Part shown: positions 1 to 5,416 of the stretch, one piece after another
How positions within the stretch are numbered: the first letter of the stretch is position 1
How the letters are laid out: the number at the start of each line of letters is the position of its first letter
Origin: Fimbriimonadales bacterium
Lineage (GTDB): Bacteria > Armatimonadota > Fimbriimonadia > Fimbriimonadales > GBS-DC
Assembly (NCBI GenBank): GCA_026416655.1
Contig: JAOAES010000003.1
Span: forward strand, 1-6,565
Length of the DNA: 6,565 bases
Direction of reading: 5' to 3'
Position numbers and translations under genes: made by a program
Notes under the pieces: model-generated
The model's input: only the letters and a program-made list of their open reading frames with translations
What the model was told of the DNA's origin: nothing
Database searches by the model: none

Positions 1-85
1 CCTCGCACAGGGTCTGGACGCTGAGCGGCGCTTCCGCCACAAAAAGCAGGGCGTGCAGAATCGATTTCAGGTCGGGCTGCGGCAT
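1..85 (-). CDS. scpB: Segregation and condensation protein B, N-terminal fragment (cut by window edge)
   Basis: Reading the minus strand from the ATG at 85-83 gives 28 codons before the window ends, beginning MPQPDLKSILHALLFVAEAP and continuing LSVQTLCE. This matches the opening of ScpB proteins (typically LKxILEALLFVAxEPLSxxxLAE), the first winged-helix domain of the kleisin-associated subunit of the SMC-ScpA-ScpB condensin that compacts and segregates chromosomes. The match is from memory of the family and rests on only 28 residues, though the ALLFVAEAPLS stretch is very characteristic. No Shine-Dalgarno motif is visible before this ATG (TTCCCCCGCG precedes it), and I see no better in-frame start nearby. 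The preceding gene on the same strand ends 94 nt upstream, so co-transcription with the small membrane genes is possible. Confidence 0.8.
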   Translation of the reverse strand, partial: MPQPDLKSILHALLFVAEAPLSVQTLCE

Positions 86-130
86 CGCGGGGGAATTTAC
101 GGGGCGCGGGTCGCTTTTCCTGCATGTTTG

Positions 131-167
131 CCCTTATCCCCTTACCCCCTCGCCGAAGGTGAAGAAT
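131..167. repeat. Degenerate copy of a GC-rich palindromic intergenic repeat
   Basis: This short stretch lies between the small membrane gene and scpB. Read on the minus strand it contains GAGGGGGTAAGGGGATAAGG, which resembles GAGGGGGATAGGGGTGAGGG in the strong palindrome near 6261-6302. An imperfect dyad (CCTCGCC-GAA-GGTGAAG, with one G-T wobble and one mismatch) sits where the larger palindrome would be. I read it as a decayed member of the same dispersed repeat family. No U-run follows it, so it is not a typical intrinsic terminator. Confidence 0.4.
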
Positions 168-179
168 CTCAGAAAACCC

Positions 180-398
180 TCAGTCGTCCAGCATGTCGTA
201 ATATTCCCGCTCGCGCAGCGCGGCGCGTCGCCGCCAGTGGCGATACAAGCCGTACACAACGAATCCCGCGCCCACAAGAATCACCAGCGGGAAGAGCATC
301 AGCACCACCCGTAAACCGATTGTGAAAATCGCTAAGCCTACCCGCGCCAGAATCGCCAGCACGAGGATGGCTAACCCAATCCGAACCCAGCGGTTCAT
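180..398 (-). CDS. Small two-helix membrane protein, unknown function
   Basis: A 72-residue protein that I do not recognise. It has a short basic N-terminus (MNRWVR) and two long hydrophobic stretches at about residues 7-26 and 30-53, with R30 between or at the start of the second. A strongly charged tail follows (RHWRRRAALREREYYDMLDD). The positive charge after the second segment suggests that both ends face the cytoplasm. The start overlaps the stop of the preceding gene as ATGA (395-398), a classic arrangement for translational coupling, and a weak GGGGA ribosome site lies six bases before the ATG. Pairing with another two-helix protein suggests the two products work together or form a membrane complex, but that is inference. 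Nothing links it directly to phosphate uptake apart from lying downstream of pstS. Confidence 0.6.
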   Translation of the reverse strand: MNRWVRIGLAILVLAILARVGLAIFTIGLRVVLMLFPLVILVGAGFVVYGLYRHWRRRAALREREYYDMLDD

Positions 399-646
399 CG
401 GTGATCCCCACTCTGCGTGCCTGCGGTGGTGCGCGGCTCCGTCGCGGCGGTGTCGGAAGCGAGGGGCTTGGGCTTACGGCTCTTTTGCATCTCGACGAAA
501 AGCCCAAACAAGATAAGCGCGACCCCTACGCCCGCCGCCCAGGGCAGGAACCACTCAATCGTGCGGATTATCTGCCCCCCGATGTAGAGCAAAGCAGACG
601 CCGCCACCACCAGCACGCCCACATAGATTAACCTGTTGCGCGGCAT
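395..646 (-). CDS. Small two-helix membrane protein, unknown function (start set at 646)
   Basis: An 83-residue protein beginning MPRNRLIYVGVL. Hydrophobic segments lie at about residues 7-25 and 33-52, followed by a polar, Ser/Thr-rich tail of about 30 residues. The reading frame stays open to an ATG at 724, but the extra 26 residues (GVGRVPLPAPDKRAF and on) look like translated spacer. The inner ATG at 646 is directly followed by a basic N-terminus and the first helix, so I prefer it. No Shine-Dalgarno site precedes 646. Instead a TATACT hexamer ends six bases before the ATG, which would fit a leaderless mRNA. The stop overlaps the next gene by 4 nt, so the two genes form a pair. I do not recognise the family. 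Confidence 0.6.
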   Translation of the reverse strand: MPRNRLIYVGVLVVAASALLYIGGQIIRTIEWFLPWAAGVGVALILFGLFVEMQKSRKPKPLASDTAATEPRTTAGTQSGDHR

Positions 647-690
647 AGCCGAAGTATACCCCACCTCAGCCGAGCTAAACGCGCGTTTGT
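647..690 (-). promoter_or_regulatory. Candidate promoter with leaderless start, plus a 12-bp palindrome, before the small membrane gene pair
   Basis: On the minus strand TATACT (658-653) is followed by six bases and then the ATG at 646, placing the expected transcription start on the A of the start codon. A perfect palindrome AAACGCGCGTTT occupies 677-688, about where a -35 element would be, and no good TTGACA-like hexamer is present. The palindrome could be an operator for a dimeric regulator or could stand in for the -35 element. This is pattern evidence only. Confidence 0.4.
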
Positions 691-729
691 CGGGCGCGGG
701 TAGGGGAACCCTGCCCACGCCCACTCTGC

Positions 730-1581
730 TTAGGGTTTCAGGCTGTAGTAGCCGACTTCCTCCACCAGTGCCTGCCCCTCTTCGGACCGCACCCAGTTGA
801 TGAAGTTAGCAACTTCGCCGCGTGGCTTGCCGTTGGTGTAGAAGTAGAGGTAGCGCCAGATGGGGTACTTGCGACTGCGCACATTCTCTTCGGTAGGCGC
901 GTAGGCGGGTTCTCCCTCCTTCGCGGCGATTTTGAGGATTTTGATGCCCGGTCGGTTCTTGAAGTATGCCACGCCGCCGTAGCCGATACCGCCTTGAGTA
1001 CGCGCCACCTCGCGTGCCTCTTCGCTGGTAGAGGACACAAAGCGCACGCCCCGCCCCCAGTTCCGGCTCTTCAGCACTTTCTGCTGGAAGAAGCCGTAAG
1101 TGCCTGAGTGGCTGTCGCGGCTGAAAACCACAATCGGCATGTCGGGTCCGCCGACCTGGCGCCAGTTGGTAATCTGCCCGGTATAGATACGGCGCAGCTG
1201 ATCCATCGTCAGCGACTCGACGGGGTTCGAGGCGTTCACGCAGACCGCCAGCCCGTCCAGCGCGACCGGGATACCGATTGCCATTACGCCGTGGCTGCGC
1301 GCGCGGTCAAGCTCCGGCTTACGCATGATTCGTGAGGACGCGCAGATATCCGTCGTGCCGTTGATGAGCGCCTCAATCCCGACGCTGGATCCGCCGCCTG
1401 TGGCGGAGACGCTCACGCGCGGGTTCACACGCCCATATGCCTCCGCCCAACGCTGGTTCAGAATCAGCATGGTGTCCGAGCCGGTAATCGTGATACTCTG
1501 CTGGCTCAGCCAGTTCGATGCGGTCAAGCCAACCAGAGCCGTCAAGCTCCCGAGCGCCCTGAGCAGATGCTTGCGTTTCAT
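730..1581 (-). CDS. pstS: Phosphate ABC transporter substrate-binding protein PstS
   Basis: A 283-residue protein of the PstS-like type 2 periplasmic-binding family, which captures phosphate in the periplasm for the PstCAB permease. The start at 1581 is chosen because GGAGGGAGG (1596-1588) lies six bases upstream and the product then opens with a signal peptide (MKRKHLLRALGSLTALVGLTAS). The longer frame from 1629 would overlap the upstream gene and bury that signal. No lipobox cysteine is present, so the protein is probably soluble. Family motifs are clear: TGSDTM (33-38), GGGSSVGIEALINGTTDI (62-79), ALDGLAV (107-113), IYTGQITNW (132-140) and the ligand loop SRDSHSGTYGFF (154-165). Length is normal for the short PstS class. 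It follows the porin gene by 17 nt and is probably co-transcribed with it. No permease or ATPase genes follow, so those must be encoded elsewhere. Confidence 0.9.
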   Translation of the reverse strand: MKRKHLLRALGSLTALVGLTASNWLSQQSITITGSDTMLILNQRWAEAYGRVNPRVSVSATGGGSSVGIEALINGTTDICASSRIMRKPELDRARSHGVMAIGIPVALDGLAVCVNASNPVESLTMDQLRRIYTGQITNWRQVGGPDMPIVVFSRDSHSGTYGFFQQKVLKSRNWGRGVRFVSSTSEEAREVARTQGGIGYGGVAYFKNRPGIKILKIAAKEGEPAYAPTEENVRSRKYPIWRYLYFYTNGKPRGEVANFINWVRSEEGQALVEEVGYYSLKP

Positions 1582-1587
1582 CGTTCG

Positions 1588-1596
1588 CCTCCCTCC
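1588..1596 (-). promoter_or_regulatory. Ribosome binding site of pstS
   Basis: GGAGGGAGG on the minus strand lies six bases before the ATG at 1581, in the gap just after the porin stop codon (1601-1599). It decides the start of pstS against the upstream alternative at 1629. Confidence 0.8.
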
Positions 1597-1598
1597 AA

Positions 1599-2912
1599 TC
1601 AGTAGCGGTACTGCAGGCGGATTGTCCATGCGTTATTGCGTACCTCGTCACCTTCCTCGTCAGGGATCTCATATGCGGCGGTCAGGCGGGCATGGGGATT
1701 GATGAAGTAGCTGTACGCAAAGCCCCAGGTGTGTGTGCTATCGCCGTTGCGCCCCGTGTCAGGGTCGAACACATCATAGCGCACCGTGAAAAAGTTGCGG
1801 TAGTTCAGGCGGTAGGTCACCTGCGCCTGATAGCCCAGAATGTTCGTAGCACGGGTGAAGCGGGGTATCGAAACGCCGCTCACGAGGCGCGTGGTCGGCA
1901 CACGGTCTTTGCCCAGCATCAGCTCGCCTCGCAGGGTAAGTCCCTCGGTCAGGAAGTTTAGCACGCTCGCGTCTACGTAGATAAACTCGCGATTCGCACT
2001 GGGCACCTGCACGGTCTGGTTGGTGGTCGGGTCGGTAAACGCGAATCCCGGGCGTTTTCCGAAAAAGCCGGCAACGCCGACCTCGTACTGCAGCGTGTAG
2101 TAGCGCCAGCCTGCGTGCCATGCCAGCGTGCTGCCGACGTTGCCGAAGGTGTTGGCACTCAGCTGCTGAGGGTCCTGAAAACTCAGGCTGTTCCACAGCC
2201 CGAAGTGCGTGAAGGAGTGATTGTTCAGCCCGTAGCGTAAGAACACGCCGCGCCCCCGCTCGCCCGCGAACATCGTGCGGTTATAGAGTGCGCGCTCTGG
2301 CATTTCGCGCTCCGTCGAGGAACGCTCCAGCTCGTAGCCCAACGGCAACCGCTGCTGTCCCGCCAGCAGCTGGACGCCCACTCGCTCCACCGTCGGCTCG
2401 ATGTCCCAGATGAGTTGTGCATCGCGCAGCTCCGCCAACACACGCTGGGAACCTGTCGCCACATCGAACGAAAGGCGCATCTGCGTGCGTGGGTCAAGCG
2501 TGTTGGTCTGGCTGATACGCAGGCGGCGCATCTGAAATCCCTCGCCCGGGCGATTTTCTTGCGAATCGAACCACTGGAACTGCACATAGTTGGCGGGGCG
2601 AACGCGCAACGCTTCCGCAAGGTTGGTCTGAATGGCGGGGATGGTCTCTTGCGACTGTTCCTCGATGTAGAGGCGCACCTCCTCCATCTCGCGCTTCAGC
2701 TCGTTCAGTTGCTTCTCCAGCTCCTCGATGCGTCGCTGCAGCTCCTGCACGCGCTGGGTGTCCTGCGCTGCACGAGCGCGCGCCGCGCGGGGGCTGGCAG
2801 GCGTCGCCCCCGACGCGAGGCTCTCCTCCGCCCTTGCCAGAACTCCCAAGCCACTTATAATAAAGCAACTCACTATACAGGCGTCTCGAAAAAACCTCCA
2901 TGTAAGTCGCAT
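1599..2912 (-). CDS. OprP/OprO-type outer-membrane porin, probably phosphate-selective
   Basis: A 437-residue protein. Residues 1-28 form a signal peptide with a likely cleavage after LARA. An Ala-rich linker follows, then a heptad-patterned coiled coil at about 48-90 (ELQRRIEELEKQLNELKREM), then a beta-barrel region rich in alternating aromatic residues. Family features of the phosphate-selective porin O/P group include the early strand FQMRRLRIS, the LLAGQQRLPLGYELERSS block, and the RALYNRTMFAGERGRG loop. The chain ends in QYRY, as expected for an aromatic outer-membrane targeting terminus. Its role would be diffusion of phosphate or other anions across the outer membrane; selectivity is inferred from the family and from pstS directly downstream. 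Two ATGs compete: 2918 lies only three bases from the GGAGG core, whereas 2912 has nine bases of spacing and is preferred. Confidence 0.8.
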   Translation of the reverse strand: MRLTWRFFRDACIVSCFIISGLGVLARAEESLASGATPASPRAARARAAQDTQRVQELQRRIEELEKQLNELKREMEEVRLYIEEQSQETIPAIQTNLAEALRVRPANYVQFQWFDSQENRPGEGFQMRRLRISQTNTLDPRTQMRLSFDVATGSQRVLAELRDAQLIWDIEPTVERVGVQLLAGQQRLPLGYELERSSTEREMPERALYNRTMFAGERGRGVFLRYGLNNHSFTHFGLWNSLSFQDPQQLSANTFGNVGSTLAWHAGWRYYTLQYEVGVAGFFGKRPGFAFTDPTTNQTVQVPSANREFIYVDASVLNFLTEGLTLRGELMLGKDRVPTTRLVSGVSIPRFTRATNILGYQAQVTYRLNYRNFFTVRYDVFDPDTGRNGDSTHTWGFAYSYFINPHARLTAAYEIPDEEGDEVRNNAWTIRLQYRY

Positions 2913-2920
2913 CGTCATAT

Positions 2921-2928
2921 ACCTCCTT
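2921..2928 (-). promoter_or_regulatory. Strong ribosome binding site of the porin gene
   Basis: AAGGAGGT on the minus strand is a near-perfect match to the anti-Shine-Dalgarno sequence. The distance from its GGAGG core is nine bases to the ATG at 2912 and only three to the ATG at 2918, which favours the inner start. Translation from 2918 would merely add Met-Thr. Confidence 0.75.
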
Positions 2929-2961
2929 GCCCAATTAACGAGGCTCCCCGTAGGTTGTATC

Positions 2962-3020
2962 GTTCCGCGGAACTGGACGCCTCAGAGGTTGCGCGGGAGC
3001 AGTGGTGATGTTCCGCGAAC
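2962..3020 (-). promoter_or_regulatory. Porin mRNA leader with two related inverted repeats
   Basis: The untranslated leader inferred for the porin transcript contains a perfect 12-bp palindrome GTTCCGCGGAAC (2962-2973) and a related imperfect one, GTTC-CGC-GAAC (3010-3020). They share GTTCCGCG, so in RNA eight bases of one copy (CGCGGAAC) could pair with eight of the other (GTTCCGCG), closing a loop of about 36 nt. They could equally be paired DNA operator sites. No run of U follows, so a simple attenuator is not indicated. Confidence 0.35.
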
Positions 3021-3063
3021 GCGCCTGAAAAGTCGTCGCAAACCGCGAGGGTGGCTTTGAAAA

Positions 3064-3108
3064 TAACAGGTTAGAGTATAGACAAGGAAATGTTAAGGGA
3101 ATGTTAAG
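3064..3108 (-). promoter_or_regulatory. Pho-box-like direct repeats and promoter of the porin-pstS operon
   Basis: On the minus strand the 8-mer CTTAACAT occurs twice (3108-3101 and 3097-3090), separated by three bases, giving an 11-bp pitch. Two weaker units continue in the same phase: CTTGTCTA (3086-3079) and TCTAACCT (3075-3068). A TATACT hexamer (3080-3075) begins ten bases after the second TTAACA core, where a -10 box lies behind an E. coli Pho box, giving a start near 3068. Known Pho sites share this layout: TTAACA repeats for Bacillus PhoP, and 8-bp units with 3-bp spacers for cyanobacterial SphR. The neighbouring porin and pstS genes make phosphate-starvation control the natural reading. 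The divergent folB promoter abuts the site. Confidence 0.65.
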
Positions 3109-3120
3109 CAGCGGCGCAGG

Positions 3121-3134
3121 TACAATTCGGGCAT
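3121..3134 (+). promoter_or_regulatory. Candidate folB promoter -10 with almost no 5' leader
   Basis: TACAAT (3121-3126) is followed by TCGGGCAT and the ATG at 3135. A start site about seven bases after the hexamer falls at 3133, leaving a leader of about two bases. No Shine-Dalgarno motif is present. No convincing -35 hexamer is seen at 16-18 bp spacing; that region is occupied by the second TGTTAA of the Pho-like repeats (3102-3107). Confidence 0.45.
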
Positions 3135-3536
3135 ATGCCTGGGGATCAGATTATTGTGCAGGGCATCGAGTTCTACGCCTATCATGGCGTGCCCGACGCT
3201 GAACAGCAAATTGGGCATCGCTATCGAGTGGATATCGTTGCCGATATCGATTTAAGTGAGGCAGGGCGTACCGACGACCTGCGATATACGGTCAGCTACG
3301 GCGATTTGGCGCGTCTGATAATCCAGATGGGCACATCACGCCAGACGCGCCTGCTGGAGACGCTGGCGGAGCAGATGTGCGCCGCGATTCTGGAGCGGTT
3401 CCCGCGTATCCAGCGCGTGGAGCTGCTTATTGCGAAACGCCTGCCCCCGACGGGAACGATTACGGAGCTGGCGGGTGTCAAAATCACGCGGAAGCGACAG
3501 AGCGATGTTGACCCAGCGGCTGGTTCTGACGGGTGA
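3135..3536 (+). CDS. folB: Dihydroneopterin aldolase FolB
   Basis: A 133-residue cytosolic enzyme of folate synthesis that splits 7,8-dihydroneopterin into 6-hydroxymethyl-dihydropterin and glycolaldehyde. The length is slightly above the usual 115-125 residues. Aligning from memory with the Staphylococcus aureus enzyme, the hallmark residues are all present: FYAYHGV (13-19), Glu23 in the AEQ motif (Glu22 equivalent), LSEAGRTDDL (40-49), Tyr55 in VSYGDL (Tyr54), LLE at 73-75 with Glu75 binding the pterin, and Lys101 in AKRLPP (catalytic Lys100). The extra length is a polar C-terminal tail (RKRQSDVDPAAGSDG) encoded largely in the region shared with the next gene. Its last 32 nt overlap that gene, so the two are probably co-transcribed. 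No other folate genes are visible. Confidence 0.93.
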   Translation: MPGDQIIVQGIEFYAYHGVPDAEQQIGHRYRVDIVADIDLSEAGRTDDLRYTVSYGDLARLIIQMGTSRQTRLLETLAEQMCAAILERFPRIQRVELLIAKRLPPTGTITELAGVKITRKRQSDVDPAAGSDG

Positions 3537-4524
3537 TGAGGCGCACGATAAGCCCCTGATTCAGCAGGCGGCGGCGATTATTCGCGCGGGCGGCTTGGTC
3601 GCGTTCCCCACCGAGACAGTCTACGGACTGGGCGCGGACGCGCTAAACTCGGAAGCGGTGCGGCGCATCTTTACGGCGAAGGGGCGTCCCGCCTGGGACC
3701 CACTGATTGTGCATGTCGATACGCCCGACGCTATCCGCCGCTATACGCGCGACTGCTCTGTGTTGACCGAACAGTTGATACGCGCGTTCATGCCCGGTCC
3801 GCTGACACTGGTGTTGCCCAAGCAGGAGGCGATTTCCGATGTGGTGACGGCAGGGCGCGATACGGTGGCGATTCGTATCCCGCAGCATCCTGTGGCGCGC
3901 GCGCTCATTCGCTACAGCGGGACGCCCATCGCTGCGCCCAGCGCGAACAAGTTCGGACGCCCCAGCCCCACCACCGCCGACCATGTGCTACACGACCTGA
4001 ATGGCGAGATCGAGGCGGTGCTGGACGCAGGGCAGACGCCAATGGGCGTGGAGTCGACAATTCTGGACATGACCACCCAGCCGCCGACGCTGCTGCGCCC
4101 GGGCGGTGTGCCCAAAGAGGCGATCGAGGCGATTATCGGGCGCGTGCGCGTGCTGGGCGAGCCGATTCCGGAAGGCGAGTCGCTGCCTGCGCCGGGCTTG
4201 AGCGCACGCCACTACGCCCCACAGGCAAAGGTGTTGCTCTGCGCACCTGAACCCGACATCTTCTACGGCACACTCAAGGACGCGCTGAGCCAGTACGCCA
4301 TCGTCGGCGCGTTGCGACCCGACAGCTGGCGCGCGCCCGACGACCCGCGCCTGCGCCTCTTCGAGTGGGGCGCGTGGGGCGACTGGGAGACGCTGGCGCA
4401 GCGGCTGTTTCTGGGGCTGCGCGCCTTAGAAAAAGAGCAGGCGCACGCGATTGTATGCCCCCTGCCTCCTGAAGAGGGACTGGCGCGCGCCTTACGCGAC
4501 CGCCTGCTACGCGCTGCCCGCTAA
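3505..4524 (+). CDS. L-threonylcarbamoyladenylate synthase, Sua5 type (TsaC/YwlC family)
   Basis: A 339-residue enzyme that makes threonylcarbamoyl-AMP from threonine, bicarbonate and ATP, the first step of the universal t6A modification of ANN-decoding tRNAs. Residues 20-215 form the YrdC/TsaC domain: GGLVAFPTETVYGLGADA (29-46), KGRP (59-62), MPGPLTLVLP (96-105), VAIRIPQHP (121-129), the SAN motif in PIAAPSANKFGRPSP (141-155), GVESTI (181-186) and LRPGG (197-201). A proline-rich linker ending in PGLSARHYAP (230-239) leads to the Sua5 C-terminal domain, so this is the long Sua5 architecture. I chose the start at 3505 because it gives the usual ~28 residues before GGLVAFPTE; the open frame reaches back to 3430 inside folB but that part has no family match. 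A weak GGAAG lies ten bases upstream. It overlaps folB by 32 nt, suggesting translational coupling. Confidence 0.93.
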   Translation: MLTQRLVLTGDEAHDKPLIQQAAAIIRAGGLVAFPTETVYGLGADALNSEAVRRIFTAKGRPAWDPLIVHVDTPDAIRRYTRDCSVLTEQLIRAFMPGPLTLVLPKQEAISDVVTAGRDTVAIRIPQHPVARALIRYSGTPIAAPSANKFGRPSPTTADHVLHDLNGEIEAVLDAGQTPMGVESTILDMTTQPPTLLRPGGVPKEAIEAIIGRVRVLGEPIPEGESLPAPGLSARHYAPQAKVLLCAPEPDIFYGTLKDALSQYAIVGALRPDSWRAPDDPRLRLFEWGAWGDWETLAQRLFLGLRALEKEQAHAIVCPLPPEEGLARALRDRLLRAAR

Positions 4525-5414
4525 ACTACTTGATTTCTGAGAACCCCAATCCCCTCCGCTTCCAGTTCCACCACATCGCCGGGCTGGAGCCACGGGTAGG
4601 TCCCGTCGGGATACTCCAGCAGGCAGCCGCCGCCCACTGTGCCCGAACCAATCACATCGCCAACTTGCAGGCGGGTGTTGCGCGCGGCGTGGGCGATAAT
4701 TTCGGCGAAAGTCCAGTGCATCTCGCCCGCGCTGGCGCGGGTAATCTCCTGCCCGTTCACGCGAGCAACGAGGCGCATATCCCAGCGGCTGCCGTGGTCG
4801 GGGTCAGGACTGCGCCAGCCGTCCAACTCGTCGGGCGTGACGACGCACGGTCCCAGCGAGGTGGCGAAGTCCTTGCCTTTGGCGGGTCCCAGCCCGATGC
4901 TCATTTCACGCAGCTGAATGTCGCGTGCGCTCCAGTCGTTCATCAGCGTGAAGCCCGCGATTGTCGCCTCCGCCTCCTGTAAGGTGAAATCGCCGCCTGC
5001 ACGCCCAATAATCACCGCCAGCTCCAGCTCAAAGTCCAGCGCGTTCGTCTCAGGCGGCTTGCGCACGGGCTGATTGTGCCCGACCAGGCAGGCAGGATTG
5101 GAGAAATAGAAGGCGGGGAACTCGTACCAAGCTTCGGGGGGCGCGTCGTAGCCGCGTTTGCGCCGTGCGTTGCGTACATGCGCCTCGAACGCATAAAAGT
5201 CGCGCAGGCTGGGCGGTATCAAAATCGGCGGACAGTAGATGACAGGCTCGACTGGCTCCCCCAGCTGCGCCAGGCGCGCTGTCTGTTCCGATTCGGTCAG
5301 GTGGAGCCAGTCCAGAAAGTCGCGGCAGCCCTCCACGCGCCGCCATGCGCCGTCGCGCCAGACCGTCAGGCACGGTGCAGCGTCGGGGGCGGGCTGGAGC
5401 GTTGCAAAGCGCAT
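4521..5414 (-). CDS. Fumarylacetoacetate hydrolase family protein
   Basis: A 297-residue member of the FAH superfamily, metal-dependent enzymes that hydrolyse C-C bonds in beta-diketo acids or act as decarboxylases. Compared from memory with mouse fumarylacetoacetase, the active-site set is intact: Asp72 and His79 in RDFYAFEAH (metal ligand and catalytic His), Glu129 and Glu131 in DFELELAVIIG (metal), Asp160 in LMNDWSARDIQ (metal), Arg164, Gln167 and Lys181 in KGKDF (substrate side), GSGTVGGG (257-263) and Glu267 in LLEYPDG (partner of the His). The first ~60 residues are a separate, less conserved N-terminal part. True fumarylacetoacetase activity in tyrosine breakdown is possible, but no other tyrosine-pathway gene is present, so the substrate is undecided. 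The gene starts two bases after the greA stop and its stop overlaps the convergent Sua5 stop by 4 nt. Confidence 0.88.
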   Translation of the reverse strand: MRFATLQPAPDAAPCLTVWRDGAWRRVEGCRDFLDWLHLTESEQTARLAQLGEPVEPVIYCPPILIPPSLRDFYAFEAHVRNARRKRGYDAPPEAWYEFPAFYFSNPACLVGHNQPVRKPPETNALDFELELAVIIGRAGGDFTLQEAEATIAGFTLMNDWSARDIQLREMSIGLGPAKGKDFATSLGPCVVTPDELDGWRSPDPDHGSRWDMRLVARVNGQEITRASAGEMHWTFAEIIAHAARNTRLQVGDVIGSGTVGGGCLLEYPDGTYPWLQPGDVVELEAEGIGVLRNQVV

Positions 5415-5416
5415 CG

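Noticed and set aside
698..716. Hairpin GGGTAGGG-GAA-CCCTGCCC as a terminator after pstS
   Set aside because: On the transcribed minus strand it has a C-A mismatch in the stem and no U-run follows, so terminator function is not supported.
647..724. N-terminal extension of the small membrane gene to an ATG at 724
   Set aside because: The extra residues look like translated spacer and would span the promoter-like TATACT and the palindrome; the inner start leads directly into the hydrophobic segment.
1582..1629. N-terminal extension of pstS to an upstream start at 1629
   Set aside because: It overlaps the porin 3' end and hides the signal peptide; the strong ribosome site lies directly before 1581.
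1774..2196. Minus-strand frame of 140 codons within the porin gene
   Set aside because: A shifted frame of the porin; high GC leaves few stops. The porin frame itself is intact, so no frameshift is implied.
2415..3008. Plus-strand open frame of 197 codons opposite the porin gene
   Set aside because: Lies antisense to a clear porin with signal peptide; the Leu-rich product mirrors the coiled-coil codons on the other strand.
4530..4982. Plus-strand frame of 150 codons opposite the hydrolase
   Set aside because: Antisense shadow of a gene with a complete active site; no family features.
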